In this document: positions 44,776-56,164 of the stretch, one piece after another
How positions within the stretch are numbered: the first letter of the stretch is position 1
How the letters are laid out: every line of letters begins with the position of its first letter
Origin: Brachypterus glaber
Taxonomy: Eukaryota; Arthropoda; Insecta; Coleoptera; Kateretidae
DNA: 64,000 nucleotides
Assembly (NCBI GenBank): GCA_958510825.1
Contig: OY294045.1
Location: 10,901,916-10,965,915, forward strand
Direction of reading: 5' to 3'
Translations under genes and position numbers: made by a program
Notes under the pieces: model-generated
Told to the model about the DNA's origin: nothing
Database searches by the model: none
The model's input: the letters and a program-made list of their open reading frames with translations, nothing else

Positions 44776-46266
44776 AACTCATGTTCACTAATTTGACGAT
44801 ACTAGTTAACGGTTAAATATAAAAAAGTACTTTTACTCGGAGTCATTTACGTAAACATTTATTAAATAACTATATTTTTAACCTTGATCTAATTCTCTGT
44901 GATACTATCTTGGCGACAAGGCATGTTAAGTGAGACCGCAGTGGGTATTTATTATCAAAATATTGATCCATGCAAGGTAAATTTGCATATTTAATATACC
45001 CAGTCTGTTTAAATGTAAATCAACTCTACAGCGGCTTATGGATGTTCCAAAAATGCCAATACTTTTGGGTTAGGGGAGACCGGGGCTAGTTGTCGCAGGG
45101 GTAAGTTAAGAAGTTCTTATACACGGTGTTTGTAGTCTTTTGGCATTATATAAAGGGGATGATTCTACATCAAAAAACATTAAAAACCAACAAGGGAACA
45201 TATATCCGGAATTAAGCCCTAAGGCACCTTCGAAGTTGGACATATTGAATAGAAACCAAAAAAAAAAAACGCCAATAAAATTTTAATCACCAAAATACCT
45301 TTACTTTAATATTAAAAGAGTAATAGCCTTTTGAAACTAACATTTTTGGTGGCACAAAATGTTACTTCCTCTTAATTGCATTTGTTTTTTAACGGTTTGG
45401 ACGCCACACTCCATGACATTTTTTATGTAGTTTTACTCAAATATATCAACAAAAAAAAATAAAAATAAAACAGCGTAAAACAGTTTGGGACAAAATTTTG
45501 TCCGTCTAGGTAAGCCTCTGAATAGATTAAAAAAAATAAATAACATAAACTAGTTGCCCTTTTTAATACTAATACATGTAAAACCTCGTCGCTCTAGCTT
45601 AAAGAATACCAGAGTTAAAAACATTATTTTTCTTCAAGCGTATTAAAATGTTCATATTTTATAACTAAACACACTAGTTAGAAGTGATCTATTTTTTAAC
45701 AGTAAAAAAATGAGTTCATTGTTGTACGCCGTAAAAAAAGTTAGTTAGCAAAACCACCACTGGCGGCAGCACTCTTTGACTTTGATGACAGCCATACTTT
45801 AAACTTGTTTGTTTATTATGTAAACAGGTGGTCTTGAGACTCTGTGCAAAAACCTTTTGTGAAATTGATTAAAAATGATTGAAGAAGAATATATGGCTTA
45901 TACACCTACAAATCTAGCATTTGCAATTTCGGGCAAATGCTACATTAGACAAGTTACCATCGAAATCGCGAAAAGTGTACGATTTAGCCTACGAAAAAAA
46001 TTTAAAATGAGCTAAGGAAGGTTTAAGTTTATTTCGAAAGGGTTTTATTGGCCTATTTTAATAAAAAAAAAACATTTTATTACTGAATAAATTAAATTAA
46101 AAAAATAATATTTAAAAATATATATATAGGATGCTTGAAGAAAAAATAGTATGTTTCACTCAGAGGAAAAGTGATTTTTTTCACTCGTCTGTCGTTTCCG
46201 GACTCCGATTCGCGTCGTCCGTTCTACAGACTTTTTTTAGTAACCTCTCTTAGGGTTCGTTTCCGG

Positions 46267-47350
46267 TAGGGACCCTATATATAATGACATTAAACTTCAC
46301 ACAAAGGGTTGAGACACGCTTTGATTTTGAGGTTAAAATGGCAACCAAGCACTAGTATTGTTAAACAATGAAAGACAATGGTTTTATCCAAAGTGCTTTG
46401 GTGCCAAATCTAAATCTAGTAATAATTATGTCTAAATTTAATATAATTCTGTCAGATACAAAATCTGAGGTTATAGTTAAATGTCAACCCGAGGCGTCGA
46501 TATTAATTAATATAATAATATTGTCATATTTAAGTGTCAGTGTCAAACTGAATATTTGGTCATCAAATTTATTTATTTACGAAATTATGGTTTATAGTTT
46601 TATTATTGTACTTTTTTAAAGTGCCTACGAAAATACCTGTACAATTTAAATCAAGATTTACTTATGGAATATACTGACGACCGTCAGTGTTCGAATAATC
46701 TCGGAATTTTCCCTAAATAGTTGAAATTACTTTTATTTGGAACTGAATTAATTTTGAAGTAAAGAATAATATAAATAAATAAGAGGAATGTAAAAAATTC
46801 AGGCATATACCGAAGAATATGATCAACTAGTAGTTTTACTTTAGCAAACTAAAAATATTAAAAAAAAATAATTTAATAATAATCTAGAACATTTAATTTT
46901 CTATTAAAACTACAATTTTTTTGAATTTTTGGAATTGCGGTTTCTTTTAATTTTAAAATAAAATCTTCCTCTGAAAAGTGTGCCTACAAAAAATACAAAT
47001 TTAAAATTTTTAAAGTCATTTTTTCATATTTTTACTTCGCAAATTTTTGATTTATCGAAAATCTTCCAATTCGGAAGATACATGCTTCTTTTCCATTCAT
47101 TTAATAATGCATTGCATTTGGGGAATGGAAATAATATATATCCTGCATGGATAGAATTACGACAGTTTACCACTGAACATTGTTTTGACATTTTTTCAAA
47201 AAACACGTCTATGGATATTTTGACAAGTAATGTCACTTCTACTATACCAATAGTGCCAATTCGCAAAAAAAACATAACCCTGCAGAAATTACTAAATTGG
47301 TGTCCCAACCCTTTGTGTGAAGTTAAATGTCACTTTATTTAGGGTCCCTA
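46267..47350. mobile_element. P-superfamily-like transposon relic with perfect 8-bp target duplication
   Basis: GTTTCCGG flanks both sides (46259-46266 and 47351-47358), and the host family's other copies give the empty site. The ends TAGGGACCCTA...TAGGGTCCCTA are inverse copies, and the homology runs inwards for about 55 bp (GACATT.AACTTCACACAAAG). A THAP zinc finger is encoded next to the right end on the minus strand. THAP plus 8-bp duplication is the P-element pattern. The catalytic part is gone: the 1.08-kb copy has lost most of the usual element length. Confidence 0.85.
47024..47191 (-). CDS. THAP zinc-finger fragment of P-like transposase
   Basis: From ATG at 47191 the minus strand reads MSKQCSVVNCRNSIHAGYIL, then FPFPKCNALLNEWKRSMYLP, then NWKIFDKSKICEVKI. 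This is the first half to two thirds of a THAP domain: C-x4-C zinc ligands, FPFPK, the invariant W of EWKR, and the third ligand in ICEV. The expected fourth ligand (H after C-x2) reads K here, so zinc binding is lost. THAP domains bind the transposon ends in P elements. The frame continues upstream without a start that fits better. The remainder of the transposase is absent. Confidence 0.8.
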   Translation of the reverse strand: MSKQCSVVNCRNSIHAGYILFPFPKCNALLNEWKRSMYLPNWKIFDKSKICEVKI

Positions 47351-47691
47351 GTTTCCGGACCTATGTCCCTTTGTTGGTTTTTCATGTTTTGTGCTGTAGA
47401 ATCGTCCCCTTCATTTAATGCCAAAATATTTCAAACCCCGTGTATATCAAAAAGGAAAATAGTTTTTTGCTCCATACCGAGATTAACCGCTGCGTTACAA
47501 ACTGCCATTTATCATTTCTAAACTTAAAAGCAATAAATTAAAAAAAGCAGCAACGTAAAAAATGTTAAAGCATCGATTAATTGTTTTGTGGTAAATATTT
47601 TTCTTATTGTGGTGACGTCATGTATCGTAAAAAAGCAATAAAAAAAAATAATTTTTTTACTAAACGCAAAACTTTCCTCGGGGAAAGTAAA

Positions 47692-47912
47692 ATATGGTCT
47701 GTTTTATCATGTAAGATAGTAAATTAAAAATCGCACAGTAAATATTTTTACAACAGGTTTGAATAGTATATGTTTGTGTATAGAATATAGTTATGTTTTA
47801 TAAAATAAACTACGCAGTATATTCGCACATCCAATATTCGAATCTGTTTTGAAAATATTCACTGTGTGTTTTTTAATTTACTCTCTTGCTTAATGAATCA
47901 GCCCATAGTAAT
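47692..47912 (+). mobile_element. Solo copy of the MITE that forms the satellite
   Basis: The 200 bp between AAGATAGTAAATTAAAAATC and TTTAATTTACTCTCTTGC match one unit of the 14690-17160 array at about 95% by eye. It has the ends TATGGTCTG and CCCATA-type expected for a stand-alone MITE. The single copy 30 kb from the array shows that the unit is dispersed as well as tandem. Confidence 0.88.
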
Positions 47913-48403
47913 TCCTTGAAAATTACCTCGAATTTTACATATCTTTGTACTTAGTTAAACCAAGCTTTTAAAATTTTACCTCAAATATGCATATTTGATA
48001 ATAACCCTTTGATCGTTTAATGCAAGGTTGTCTGAAATGAACATGCAATGTCGCCGTTACGTTGTAGTAGTGTTACAAACGATTATTATTTTGTAAAAAC
48101 TGGCCTTCTATATATGTGTTTAGCTTGAAAAAAGTAGGTTAGTCTAGACAGCCATTCTGTGTAAAACTTGTAGATAAATGTGGTATTTTTTACAATGTGT
48201 TTAAGTAAAAAAAAACTACTACCTAAGGTATAAATCATTTGTTTAAATATTTATTTATACAATATAAACCTGGGCTCAAAAATAAATACAAATAGGTCAA
48301 AATATTTTTTGTGAAAATGTTAGGGTTTTTTTTAATCATAGATAAACCCAATTTTTATATAAAAGATACATTCAAACTTCTTGAAAAAAATATTGAATAT
48401 ACA

Positions 48404-49315
48404 GGGTGACCCACGGGAACCTGACGTTTTTGAAAGAACAATACTCAGTTATTTTTTAACGAAAATTTAAATTTAATACCGAGTTTAATACATAGAATTG
48501 TTTGTCTGCATCATCAAAATTAATAACTCTTCTCTCTAGAATACGCATACCGTTATTATAAAGTATCGCCAACATCTCGGTTTGTTTGTAAACAAATAGT
48601 AGATATATTCCGGCCTGAACAATAACAGTTACCAGTAACTCTTATTGTTTTCTCTGTTAGAACAAAGCTGTTCGAGTAAGACAAACAAATGTATATGTTG
48701 GCTACGTTTTTGTCAGTTTTTACAAATGAAATGCCTATTCTAGAGAGAAGAGTTATTAGTTCGTTGGTCTACATGCCATTTGAAATTAATATCATGTGTA
48801 AAAGATTACGTCCCGACGCGTCTGGAAGTTGGTGTCCATCCTCCTGAATGCAAATTTTCAACCTTCGTCGAAAACAGAGCCACACAAAAAAATCATTTTC
48901 CAGATACTAGACCAACGCATTTTTATATTTTTGGGGCTAAAACCGAATCTGATCTTAGAATTGCTCCATCAGGTCACAGGGTGCAAAAATTCCATAAATT
49001 CAGATGTTTTTAAGTGTAGAAAAAAGTGACCAGAAGGAGCAATTCTGAGGTCAGATTCGGTTTCAGTGACCCCCAAAATATAAAAATACTTTAGTCTAGT
49101 ATCTGGAAAATGATTTATTTATTTTTTGTGTGACTGTTTTTGACGAAGGTTGTAAATTTGCATTCAGGAGGATGGACCCCACCTTCCCGACGTAATCTTT
49201 CACACATGATATTAATTTCAAATGGCATGTAATGACAAAATTTTATGTATTAAATTTAAATTTTCGTCAAAAAATAACTGAGTATTGTTCATTTCAAAAA
49301 CGTCAGGTCACCCTG
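48404..49315. mobile_element. Palindromic element with ACAGGGTGACC ends, interrupted
   Basis: TACAGGGTGACC at the left and GGTCACCCTGTA at the right delimit long arms: AACGTCAGGT-type sequence, AACAATACTCAGTTATTTTT, CATTTGAAATTAATATCATG, TCCTCCTGAATGCAAATTT and GATACTAGACCAACGCATTT are mirrored. The centre is near 48990. A MITE (48524-48762) interrupts the left arm only. The motif TTTTGGGGCTAAAACCGAAT recurs in other palindromes. ORFs at 48780-49029 lie in a palindrome arm and have no support. Confidence 0.8.
48524..48762. mobile_element. MITE (about 240 bp), copy 2, nested
   Basis: The ends ATAACTCTTCTCTCTAGAAT and ATTCTAGAGAGAAGAGTTAT are clear inverted repeats, flanked by TTA/TAA-type sequence. 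The interior matches copy 1 at 44538. The right arm of the host palindrome lacks it. Confidence 0.85.
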
Positions 49316-49445
49316 TATTTCATTATTTTTGTTTTAATGTATGTCTAAGTTCATAACTTAAAAAGCCACTTTTATTAACAAATCAATAGATTTAATTTAG
49401 TTCGACAAACCATATTATTTGACAGTAAGTAATATTACGTAACTA

Positions 49446-50470
49446 TACTGCCGCGCATTAAATTCCAGACACCTAAAAAATTTACATTTTTAAATTCAAA
49501 TATTTCGAAAAGTAATTAATGGATTTGACTGATTTTTTTTTTTTGTTTTGAAGCTTAAACATTCTCTACTTTTGTTTGTTTTGAGAATGATTAAAATGTT
49601 TTTTTTTTCGTATGTACAACTATTTTTTTTACCTCATCCTCTAAGACTTGCATGGTACGCAACTGCAACTGTTTATCTAATTATTAAAGTCTTTCTTATT
49701 GCCGCAGTTTTAATGAATATTTTCTTTTTTATTTTTTTACATTTTTACTTCTGGTTTAGGAGATATCAGGATTTTCCTGAAAGTTGTCAGTTAACTTAAT
49801 AAGTACTACATGAATTTGATTGATGATGTGCTTTAAATTTGAAGCTTAACCGAGTTACGTTTTTCTTCTAATCAAGTTTATCAAAAACATAAATTGGGTT
49901 TGAAAAACTTGAGTAGAAGAAAAAATAGGGTCACTCCGTCCGGTGGCAGTTCTGGGAAAGCCTCCGTCAGACGGCAATAAAAAGTTGCCCCGGGATGAAG
50001 AAACTGTAGAAGAAGAAGTAAAAGACATGAGCGTAGAAGAAGAAGTAAAATGCATGAGCTTCAAATAAAAAACTCTGCTGATTTAGTACTTTTTGAGTTG
50101 ACTGAAAAAATGACAACTTTCAGGAAAATCCTGATATCTCCTAAACCAGAAGTAAAAAAGTAAAAAAATAAAAAAGAAAATATTTATTAAAACTGCGGCA
50201 ATAAGAAAGACTTTAATAATTTGATAAACAGTTGCAGTGGCGTACCATGCAAGTCCTAGAAGATGGGGTAAGAAACATAGTTGTACATTATTTGTTGCTG
50301 TTAATACGAAAAAAAAAAATTTAATCATACTTAAAACAAACAAAAGTAGAGAATATTTAAGCTTTAAAACCAAAAAAGAATTAGTCAAATCCATGCATTA
50401 GTTTTCGAAATATTTGAATTTAAAAAATGTCAATTTTTTAGGTGTCCGGAATTTAATGTGCGGCAGTGTA
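49446..50470. mobile_element. Palindromic element with CTGCCGC ends
   Basis: TACTGCCGCGCATTAAATTC and its inverse (ending near 50470) bound arms of about 400 bp. The same hydrophobic ORF (ATVYLIIKVFLIAAVLMN, then FRRYQDFPESC) therefore appears on both strands, at 49548 and 50394. The centre (49920-50060) has GGGTCACTCCGTCCGGTGG and two AGAAGAAGAAGTAAAA repeats. A half copy is at 12785. Confidence 0.75.
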
Positions 50471-50613
50471 TTATAATTTAATATTTAAATAAAGCTTATA
50501 AAATGCCAAAACGAAAGTTAAGAATTAATTTTATTGAAATAAAGATTTTACAAAGAAATAATTCCATATATACATTGTATGTATATATATACTTTATATT
50601 AATGCTTAAATTA

Positions 50614-51232
50614 CACCGGCACACAAAAAAAATATTGAGTGCGGCAGACGAGTCAATTCTTACGTATTTTGGGTCGCTGAATCTGAATCCGAGGTCAGAA
50701 TTTAACAGTAAGCATTCAAAATGGCGGATTAGATTTTTTTAAGTTGCTCGGATATGCTTGAAACTTGGTACTCTGGGTTTTTGGTGTCGCTGATTACGAA
50801 TCTGGTGCCAGTTTTCCAAAATTTAAAATGGCGGATCCAATATGGCGGATTAGATTATTTTAAAGTTTCTCGGAAAATTTTATACGCCATATTGGATCCG
50901 CTATATTGAATTTTTGGAAACTGGCACCAGATTCGTAATCAGCGACCCCAAAAACCCCTGAGTACCAAGTTACAAGCAAATCCGAGCAACTTTAAAAATC
51001 TAATCCGCCATATTGAATCCGCCATTTTGAATTTTGGAAAACTGGCACCAGATTCGTAATGACGGATCCCAAAAACTCCCGAGTACCAAGTTTAAAGCAA
51101 ATCCAAGGAACTTTAAAAAATCTAATCCGCCATATTGGATCCGCCGTTTTGAACGCTAACTTATCAGATTCAGCGACCCAAAATACTTAAGAATTTACTA
51201 GTCGCACTCGAGATTGTTTTTGTTTGCCGGTG
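50614..51232. mobile_element. MITE with CACCGGCA ends and iterated ATGGCGGAT motifs
   Basis: The ends CACCGGCACACAAAAAAA and TGTTTTTGTTTGCCGGTG are flanked by TTA on both sides (50611-50613 and 51233-51235). The interior contains AAAATGGCGGAT or its inverse at least seven times, and GGTCGCTGAATCTGAATCCG near both ends. It is largely palindromic. The TTA duplication and ends fit the Harbinger-like group of the 17427 and 24778 elements. Confidence 0.8.
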
Positions 51233-51235
51233 TTA

Positions 51236-51746
51236 TTTGTTTTTATTCTGAACTTTAATAATAATTGTTATTATTATAATTTAACTGGACCTTGACAAAG
51301 TTAACGAAACAAAATTACTAAAAAAAAGCAATCATATATTTGATATTATTTAGTCATGGAATCGATATACACTTTATCTAACTATTTTATGAAAGCATTT
51401 TCTATTATATTCAGTACCTATTATATAAATATTATATATAAAATATATGAGAACATATTCTGTACATATTTAAGTAAACAAATACGTACCTAAATAAATT
51501 TTAAAATATTTACAGAATTCAACCTCAAGTTTAAAATTTAAAAAATAAAAAATGTAGTTTAAATGGAAAATTATAAAATATAAAATTATAAAATTAGCAT
51601 GTAGGTCCAAAGAGAGCTTTTGAGAGGAAAAACGTAAAAAGTATATGTAAATTATATAAGTAAATAATAAAATATTTATTATTTTGAAGCACTACTATTA
51701 AAAAAAAAAATTAAAGTGTGTTAAAATCATTAAATTTGTTAATACA
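51236..51746. other. AT-rich DNA, no feature recognised
   Basis: Simple AT-rich sequence with TATAAAAT-like runs; no gene or repeat seen. Confidence 0.45.
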
Positions 51747-51748
51747 AT

Positions 51749-51887
51749 ACCTGGTGATCCAACATTTTTTGAAATAAAGCTTTAGAGATTAATTTAAAAG
51801 TTCAATAAAGTTCAATAAATAAACACAACCTAACAATTTCAACATTTATATTAAGTTATTAACTTTAACTTTTTGGATCACCAGGTA
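51749..51887. mobile_element. Short MITE with TACCTGGTGATCCAA ends
   Basis: TACCTGGTGATCCAA and TTGGATCACCAGGTA are exact inverse ends that include TA, the likely target duplication. About 139 bp long and AT-rich inside. It resembles a mariner-type MITE. Confidence 0.75.
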
Positions 51888-52210
51888 TGCCATATTAAAA
51901 CAGTCAACAAAAATTAAATTAAAAGTAATTTAGGATATTAAAAATTATAAATTTGGAAGAAATATATTTCTGGGATCAAAAAAAAACAGCCATGGAAAAA
52001 AACCAGTTGTCTCAACCAGAATAATGGTAAAATATATAAAAACTAATTTCCTGGTTAGTGCAACCAGAATTCTGTATAACTATACTATAGTAACTATAGT
52101 TAGCCCAATGACTTTAGACTTAATTCGATACAGTGGCGAATTTATGGTGGGGACATGGGGGCGATAAAAAAGATAACAAATTTGTAGAGAATTTATTTTT
52201 CTACAATCTT

Positions 52211-53359
52211 TATACACGGTGTATTTGAAATAGCGTAGGAACTTTTAACATGATAAAATACGACAAAAAGTGCCTATAAATATATGTCTAAAAATGCGTC
52301 ATAAGGGAGCTACGCCCCTTTGAAAGTGGCTAAAAAAATCGGTTTTTATTTAATAACTCAGGAACCTTTGAGATTTATTAACGAGGTTTTGCACGTGAAT
52401 TAATCCTAATAAGGCCCATCTTTGTATGTCATTTTCACGTACTTATTTAAACTAGGGGTGTGCGAAACGGGGGGCCTTATCAGTTTTTTGTCCCAAACTT
52501 TTTTCTATGTAACTTTTTTGCAATTTTATTTTTGAAATATGATTCCTCAGGTCAAAATACATAAAAAAGGTACTCTTGTTGTAATACTGTATTAACCGTT
52601 TTCGAGAAAAAATCATTTGAAGGTGAAATTCCACGGTTCGAGGACGAAAAATTAAATACTAAAATGTTGAAAACCAAATTTTTAATGATGCAGGGCGAAT
52701 GTACATTAAAAACTAAGAAAAAAACTTCATATACAGGTACTTCCAAAAATCAATCCTAATGGAGCTATGGTCTCCTAAATGTGCACCATTTTTAAAGGGC
52801 TATGGTAGCTTTAAAAGCGTTTTTTCGACCTACATGTATGGAAACTTTTTTTCTTAGTTTTTGATGTAGAATAACATTGCATCATTAAAATTTTGGTTTT
52901 CGACATTTTAGTATTTAATTTTTCGTCCTCGAACCGTGAAATTTCACCTTCAAATGAACTTTTCTCGAAAACGGTTAATCCTACAGTATTACAACAAGAG
53001 TACCTTTTTATGTATTTTGACCTGGGGAATCATATTTCAAAAATAAAATTGCAAAAAAGTTTGGGACAAAAAACTGATAAGGCCCCCCCGTTTCGCACAC
53101 CCCTGGTTTAAATAAGTACGTGAAAATGACATACAAAGATGGGCCTTATTAGGATTAATTCACGTGCAAAACCTCGATAATATATCCCAAAGGGTTCCTG
53201 AGTTATTAAATAAAAACCGATTTTTTTAGCACCTTCAAAGGGGCGTAGCTCCCTTATGACGTATTTTTAGACATATGTTTATAGGAACTTTTTGTCATAT
53301 TTTATCATGTAGAATCACCTGTTAAAATTTCCTACGCTATTTCAAATACACCCTGTATA
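52211..53359. mobile_element. Fold-back transposon (1.15 kb), relative of the 503 element
   Basis: TATACACGGTGTATTTGAAA and TTTCAAATACACCCTGTATA delimit two arms of about 560 bp that pair through blocks such as GTCTAAAAATGCGTCATAAG and CCCTTTGAAAGTGGC. The same blocks occur in the element at 503-1935. Mirrored ORFs (52452-52746 minus, 52893-53111 plus) read the same sequence on each arm and are not genes. Confidence 0.85.
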
Positions 53360-53886
53360 GTCAATAATGTTGAAAAATAATTATTGCTATAGTCATCCAC
53401 ACGGTAGAAAAGCTCCGACGTAAGGGGAAGGTATCACCGAACGGACAGCAAGCTCTCTTCTTTAGTCATAAGCGTGCGTGCGTGCAAGTGAGACGCACTC
53501 AATTCCACACATATTTTCAATAGCCACACATCCGTGTGTCGAACAATAATAACACAGCCACCCAAAAAAAAATTTCATGTGCCAGAGACTAGACCAACGC
53601 ATTTTAATATTTTCGGGGTCGCTGAAGCCGAATCTGACTTTAGAATTGTTCCATCAGATCACAATTCTTTTCTACCCTTAAAAAACATTGAATTTAAGAA
53701 ATTTATGTGTGGCTATTGAAAATATGTGTGGAATGTGAGTGCATCTCACTTGCACGCACGCACGCACGCTTATGACGTAAAGAATAGAGCGCACTGTCCG
53801 TTCAATGATACCTCCCCCTTGCGTCGGAGATTTTCTACCGTGTGTATGACTATAGCAATAATTTTTTTTCAACATTATTGACTATA
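53357..53886. mobile_element. Palindromic MITE with GT/GCAC-repeat arms
   Basis: TAGTCAATAATGTTGAAAAA and its inverse (ending near 53886) bound arms containing CACACGGTAGAAAA, CGTGCGTGCGTGCAAGTGAG and ATATTTTCAATAGCCACAC. The centre has TTCGGGGTCGCTGAAGCCGA, the motif shared with other palindromes. GCGT repeats lie symmetrically in both arms. Confidence 0.8.
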
Positions 53887-53935
53887 TAAAGATTGAAGAA
53901 AATTAAATTCTCTACAAATTTGGTTTGGACTTTTT

Positions 53936-54845
53936 TTATCGGGAAATACAAAATACGCGTGCATTATCGACAAAAACACAAAATCCAAGATGGCGGACAA
54001 TTCCCATTTTAAATTTTTGGGCAAGAATGTGATTTCTTCATCTACTCTGCGGGGGACACTTAACCGTGTCAAAAGTTTGACCTTGTAAATTTTTTTCATG
54101 AAAAAATCTAAAATGATTGGGCTAAGTATATTTTCAATAAAACGTGCAGTAACTCATTTGCGAAAGCGTGGTAAAGGGGCGTAGATCATATCAATTCGGG
54201 TGCGATTCGCGTAATTTCGGTTTAGTTCGTACTAAAGTTTTCTGCCGACGCTACACGAGTTAGGTATTAGTCACTGCATGTTTTATTGGAATTAAACTAT
54301 AAATATTTTTTACTTTACCTAAATATTTGGTTACCAAACACAAAATTCTGATTTCACTAACTAGAATAATGGTAGTGTCATATTTTAAGTTTTTTTTTGT
54401 TGAGGCAGCAAGATTTTTTCCGTTTTTCCGTGACTGTTTTTAATGTTATTGTTAAAAAAATCGTTTTACTATGCCGGATTCCTTAGGAGGCTTTTACATG
54501 TATACATTATGAAATTTTCAAGCGATGGAAATGCAAGGAAATTTTTATTGATTGATCATTAGAATTTAAATTTCATTGTTCTGTCAATATCAACGAAAAT
54601 TGCATTGCTTAAAAATGGCCTAAAAATGTCATAATTTAAGTTTAAACTAAACGTTACCAGTAATTCATAATATATGTATTAAAAAAATACTGCCAGTTTA
54701 AATTTTTCGACGTTCTGGTTTGAATCTGGCACGAAAAAATGGGTCGTTTTTGAGATATACAAATGGTAGATTATAATATTGTCCCTATAAAAAAATACTT
54801 AGAAAATTTTGTAGAATTCAATGTGAGTAAAGAAGAAAAAATATT
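53936..54845. other. Unassigned DNA containing a short repeat of 57363
   Basis: No gene is seen. The segment at 54184-54230 (GATCATATCAATTCGGGTGC, then GATTCGCGTAATTT) is repeated with changes at 57363-57405. The remainder is AT-rich. Confidence 0.45.
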
Positions 54846-54849
54846 TTAA

Positions 54850-55380
54850 CAAGTTGAGCCCCGCGAGGGATATACATGTCCCTCATAAGGAAGGCTTGGT
54901 GACAATTAAGGACTTTCATGTCCTTTACTACAACACTATTCCCCTGGCGCCGCCTTACCGAATAAAAAATTAAAAAACATTTCAAATAATTGTTTTTGGA
55001 ATGATTTTTTTTGGTGTGGATATACACATTCCAAATTTAAACTTTATATAACATCCTGTTCAAAAGTTACGGGGAGTGTTCATGTTAATTTTTTTAATAA
55101 ACTAGAAATACTACAGAGTTCTAAAAAAGGGAATTTGTTAGTTATTTTACTGAAAATATATTTATATATTCCTTCATAGTAGATGAATAAGAAAGTTGGG
55201 AATTTCCGGTCCGAGAGGGACATCCTTGTCCCTTAAAATCAAACTAAAAAATAAATACAAATAAAATAATTAAAAAATATACAGCATTGTGTTTTCTATG
55301 AATTTGTCTCAAGATTTATGTAATAAAACAATTACGAGACTAAGGGTCTCAAAAAGTCTAACATAGCGAGGCTCAACGTA
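54850..55380. mobile_element. TTAA-flanked element with CAAGTTGAGCCCCGCGAGG end
   Basis: TTAA flanks both sides (54846-54849 and 55381-55384). The ends CAAGTTGAGCCCCGCGAG and CGAGGCTCAACGTA are imperfect inverse copies. Inside are two AGGGAYATNCNTGTCCCT-type hairpins (54865-54883 and 55216-55235). piggyBac-like by target site; no transposase is present. Confidence 0.55.
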
Positions 55381-55638
55381 TTAACTACTGTATACTAGTA
55401 ACAGAGTGTTTTTTTATTATATATGTAACGAATATCACTCAGATATATGTCACGTTTTACCAATTTAACAACCTAATTGGTTTAAACTGGCAGTTATGTG
55501 AGTTTTTGGGCCGCTTAGTGGCTTATTTCCCTCAACCTCGGCTTGCGGTATTCGTTGGTAAAATGCTCCTTCACTATAACCTTTTTGTCTAAAAGGAATT
55601 TATTTTAAGGGTTGTTTTTTGTGTACAAAATTTGTAAA

Positions 55639-55717
55639 ATGTTATTCCTAAGTGATCCGGATAATCCGGATAATGTAAAGGGAACGATCTTGTTATTAAC
55701 AGGTTTCGGATTGATGG
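55639..55717 (+). CDS. Candidate short exon ending in a strong donor
   Basis: The frame MLFLSDPDNPDNVKGTILLL, then TGFGLMG, runs into GTAAGT at 55718. An in-frame stop lies at 55606, so any upstream extension would need an acceptor after it; TTTTAAG at 55603-55609 is possible but weak. The tandem CCGGATAAT repeat encodes the DPDNPDN stretch. Nothing further downstream joins it. I do not recognise a family. Confidence 0.2.
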
Positions 55718-56164
55718 GTAAGTGTCTGTTTTATGTTTTTATGTTTCACGTAGTAGTTGTTTTCCAAAAAAAAAAGGAAAAAAATCATTTTGTCCACTTA
55801 GATCCATTTAATTAGTTAATTTCACAAAAAATAAAGAAAGCAAAATAATAGGTATAAACTTACCATGGTACCAATCTAAACAAAAGTCATTTCAATAACT
55901 GTTTTCAAATCACGCGAGCGGCGCGCAAAAAATTTTATAACCTCAAATTAGGACTCAATTTTAAGATATCCCTAGTGTCTTGTTGAGTATTTCAGTGATT
56001 TAGATAGGGGGCCAAAAACCCAGTCTCCTAGTCCTTTCGACGGACTCCTTTAAAGTATGAGTTTGGCATTTGAAAATAAAATAATTAATAATAGTAATAC
56101 CGTCAACCGGGGTAAAGTGAATCAAAAGTTCGTCCACTAATATTTAATCAACCTACACTGTGTA

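Larger units (their letters stand above)
45119..47446. mobile_element. Mariner-type non-autonomous element, split by two insertions
   Basis: TATACACGGTGTTTG at the left and its inverse near 47446 delimit it. The left part (45119-45645) follows the 7161 element closely. The right terminus is split: 46240-46266 and 47351-47446. A 1084-bp P-type relic lies between these pieces, and a further unidentified stretch (about 45655-46240) interrupts the body. Confidence 0.75.
52165..53935. mobile_element. Outer palindromic element hosting two nested elements
   Basis: GATAAAAAAG, ACAAATTTGTAGAGAATTT and TCTACAATCTTTAT at 52165-52212 are mirrored at 53887-53935 (ATAAAGATTG, AATTCTCTACAAATTT, CTTTTTTTATC). 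What lies between is two complete elements placed side by side, so the outer palindrome's own core is only about 100 bp. Confidence 0.65.

Noticed and set aside
46980..47342. 120-codon plus-strand ORF
   Set aside because: Antisense to the THAP fragment, whose C-x4-C, FPFPK and EWKR motifs identify the true strand.
48780..49029. Two overlapping ORFs
   Set aside because: Both lie within one arm of the 48404 palindrome and have no recognisable domain.
49548..50394. Hydrophobic, membrane-protein-like ORFs on both strands
   Set aside because: They lie in mirrored arms of one palindrome, so they are the same AT-rich sequence; no start context or homology was recognised.
52452..53111. Mirrored ORFs with SSSNR.ISPSN peptides
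   Set aside because: Same reason: arms of the 52211 fold-back element.
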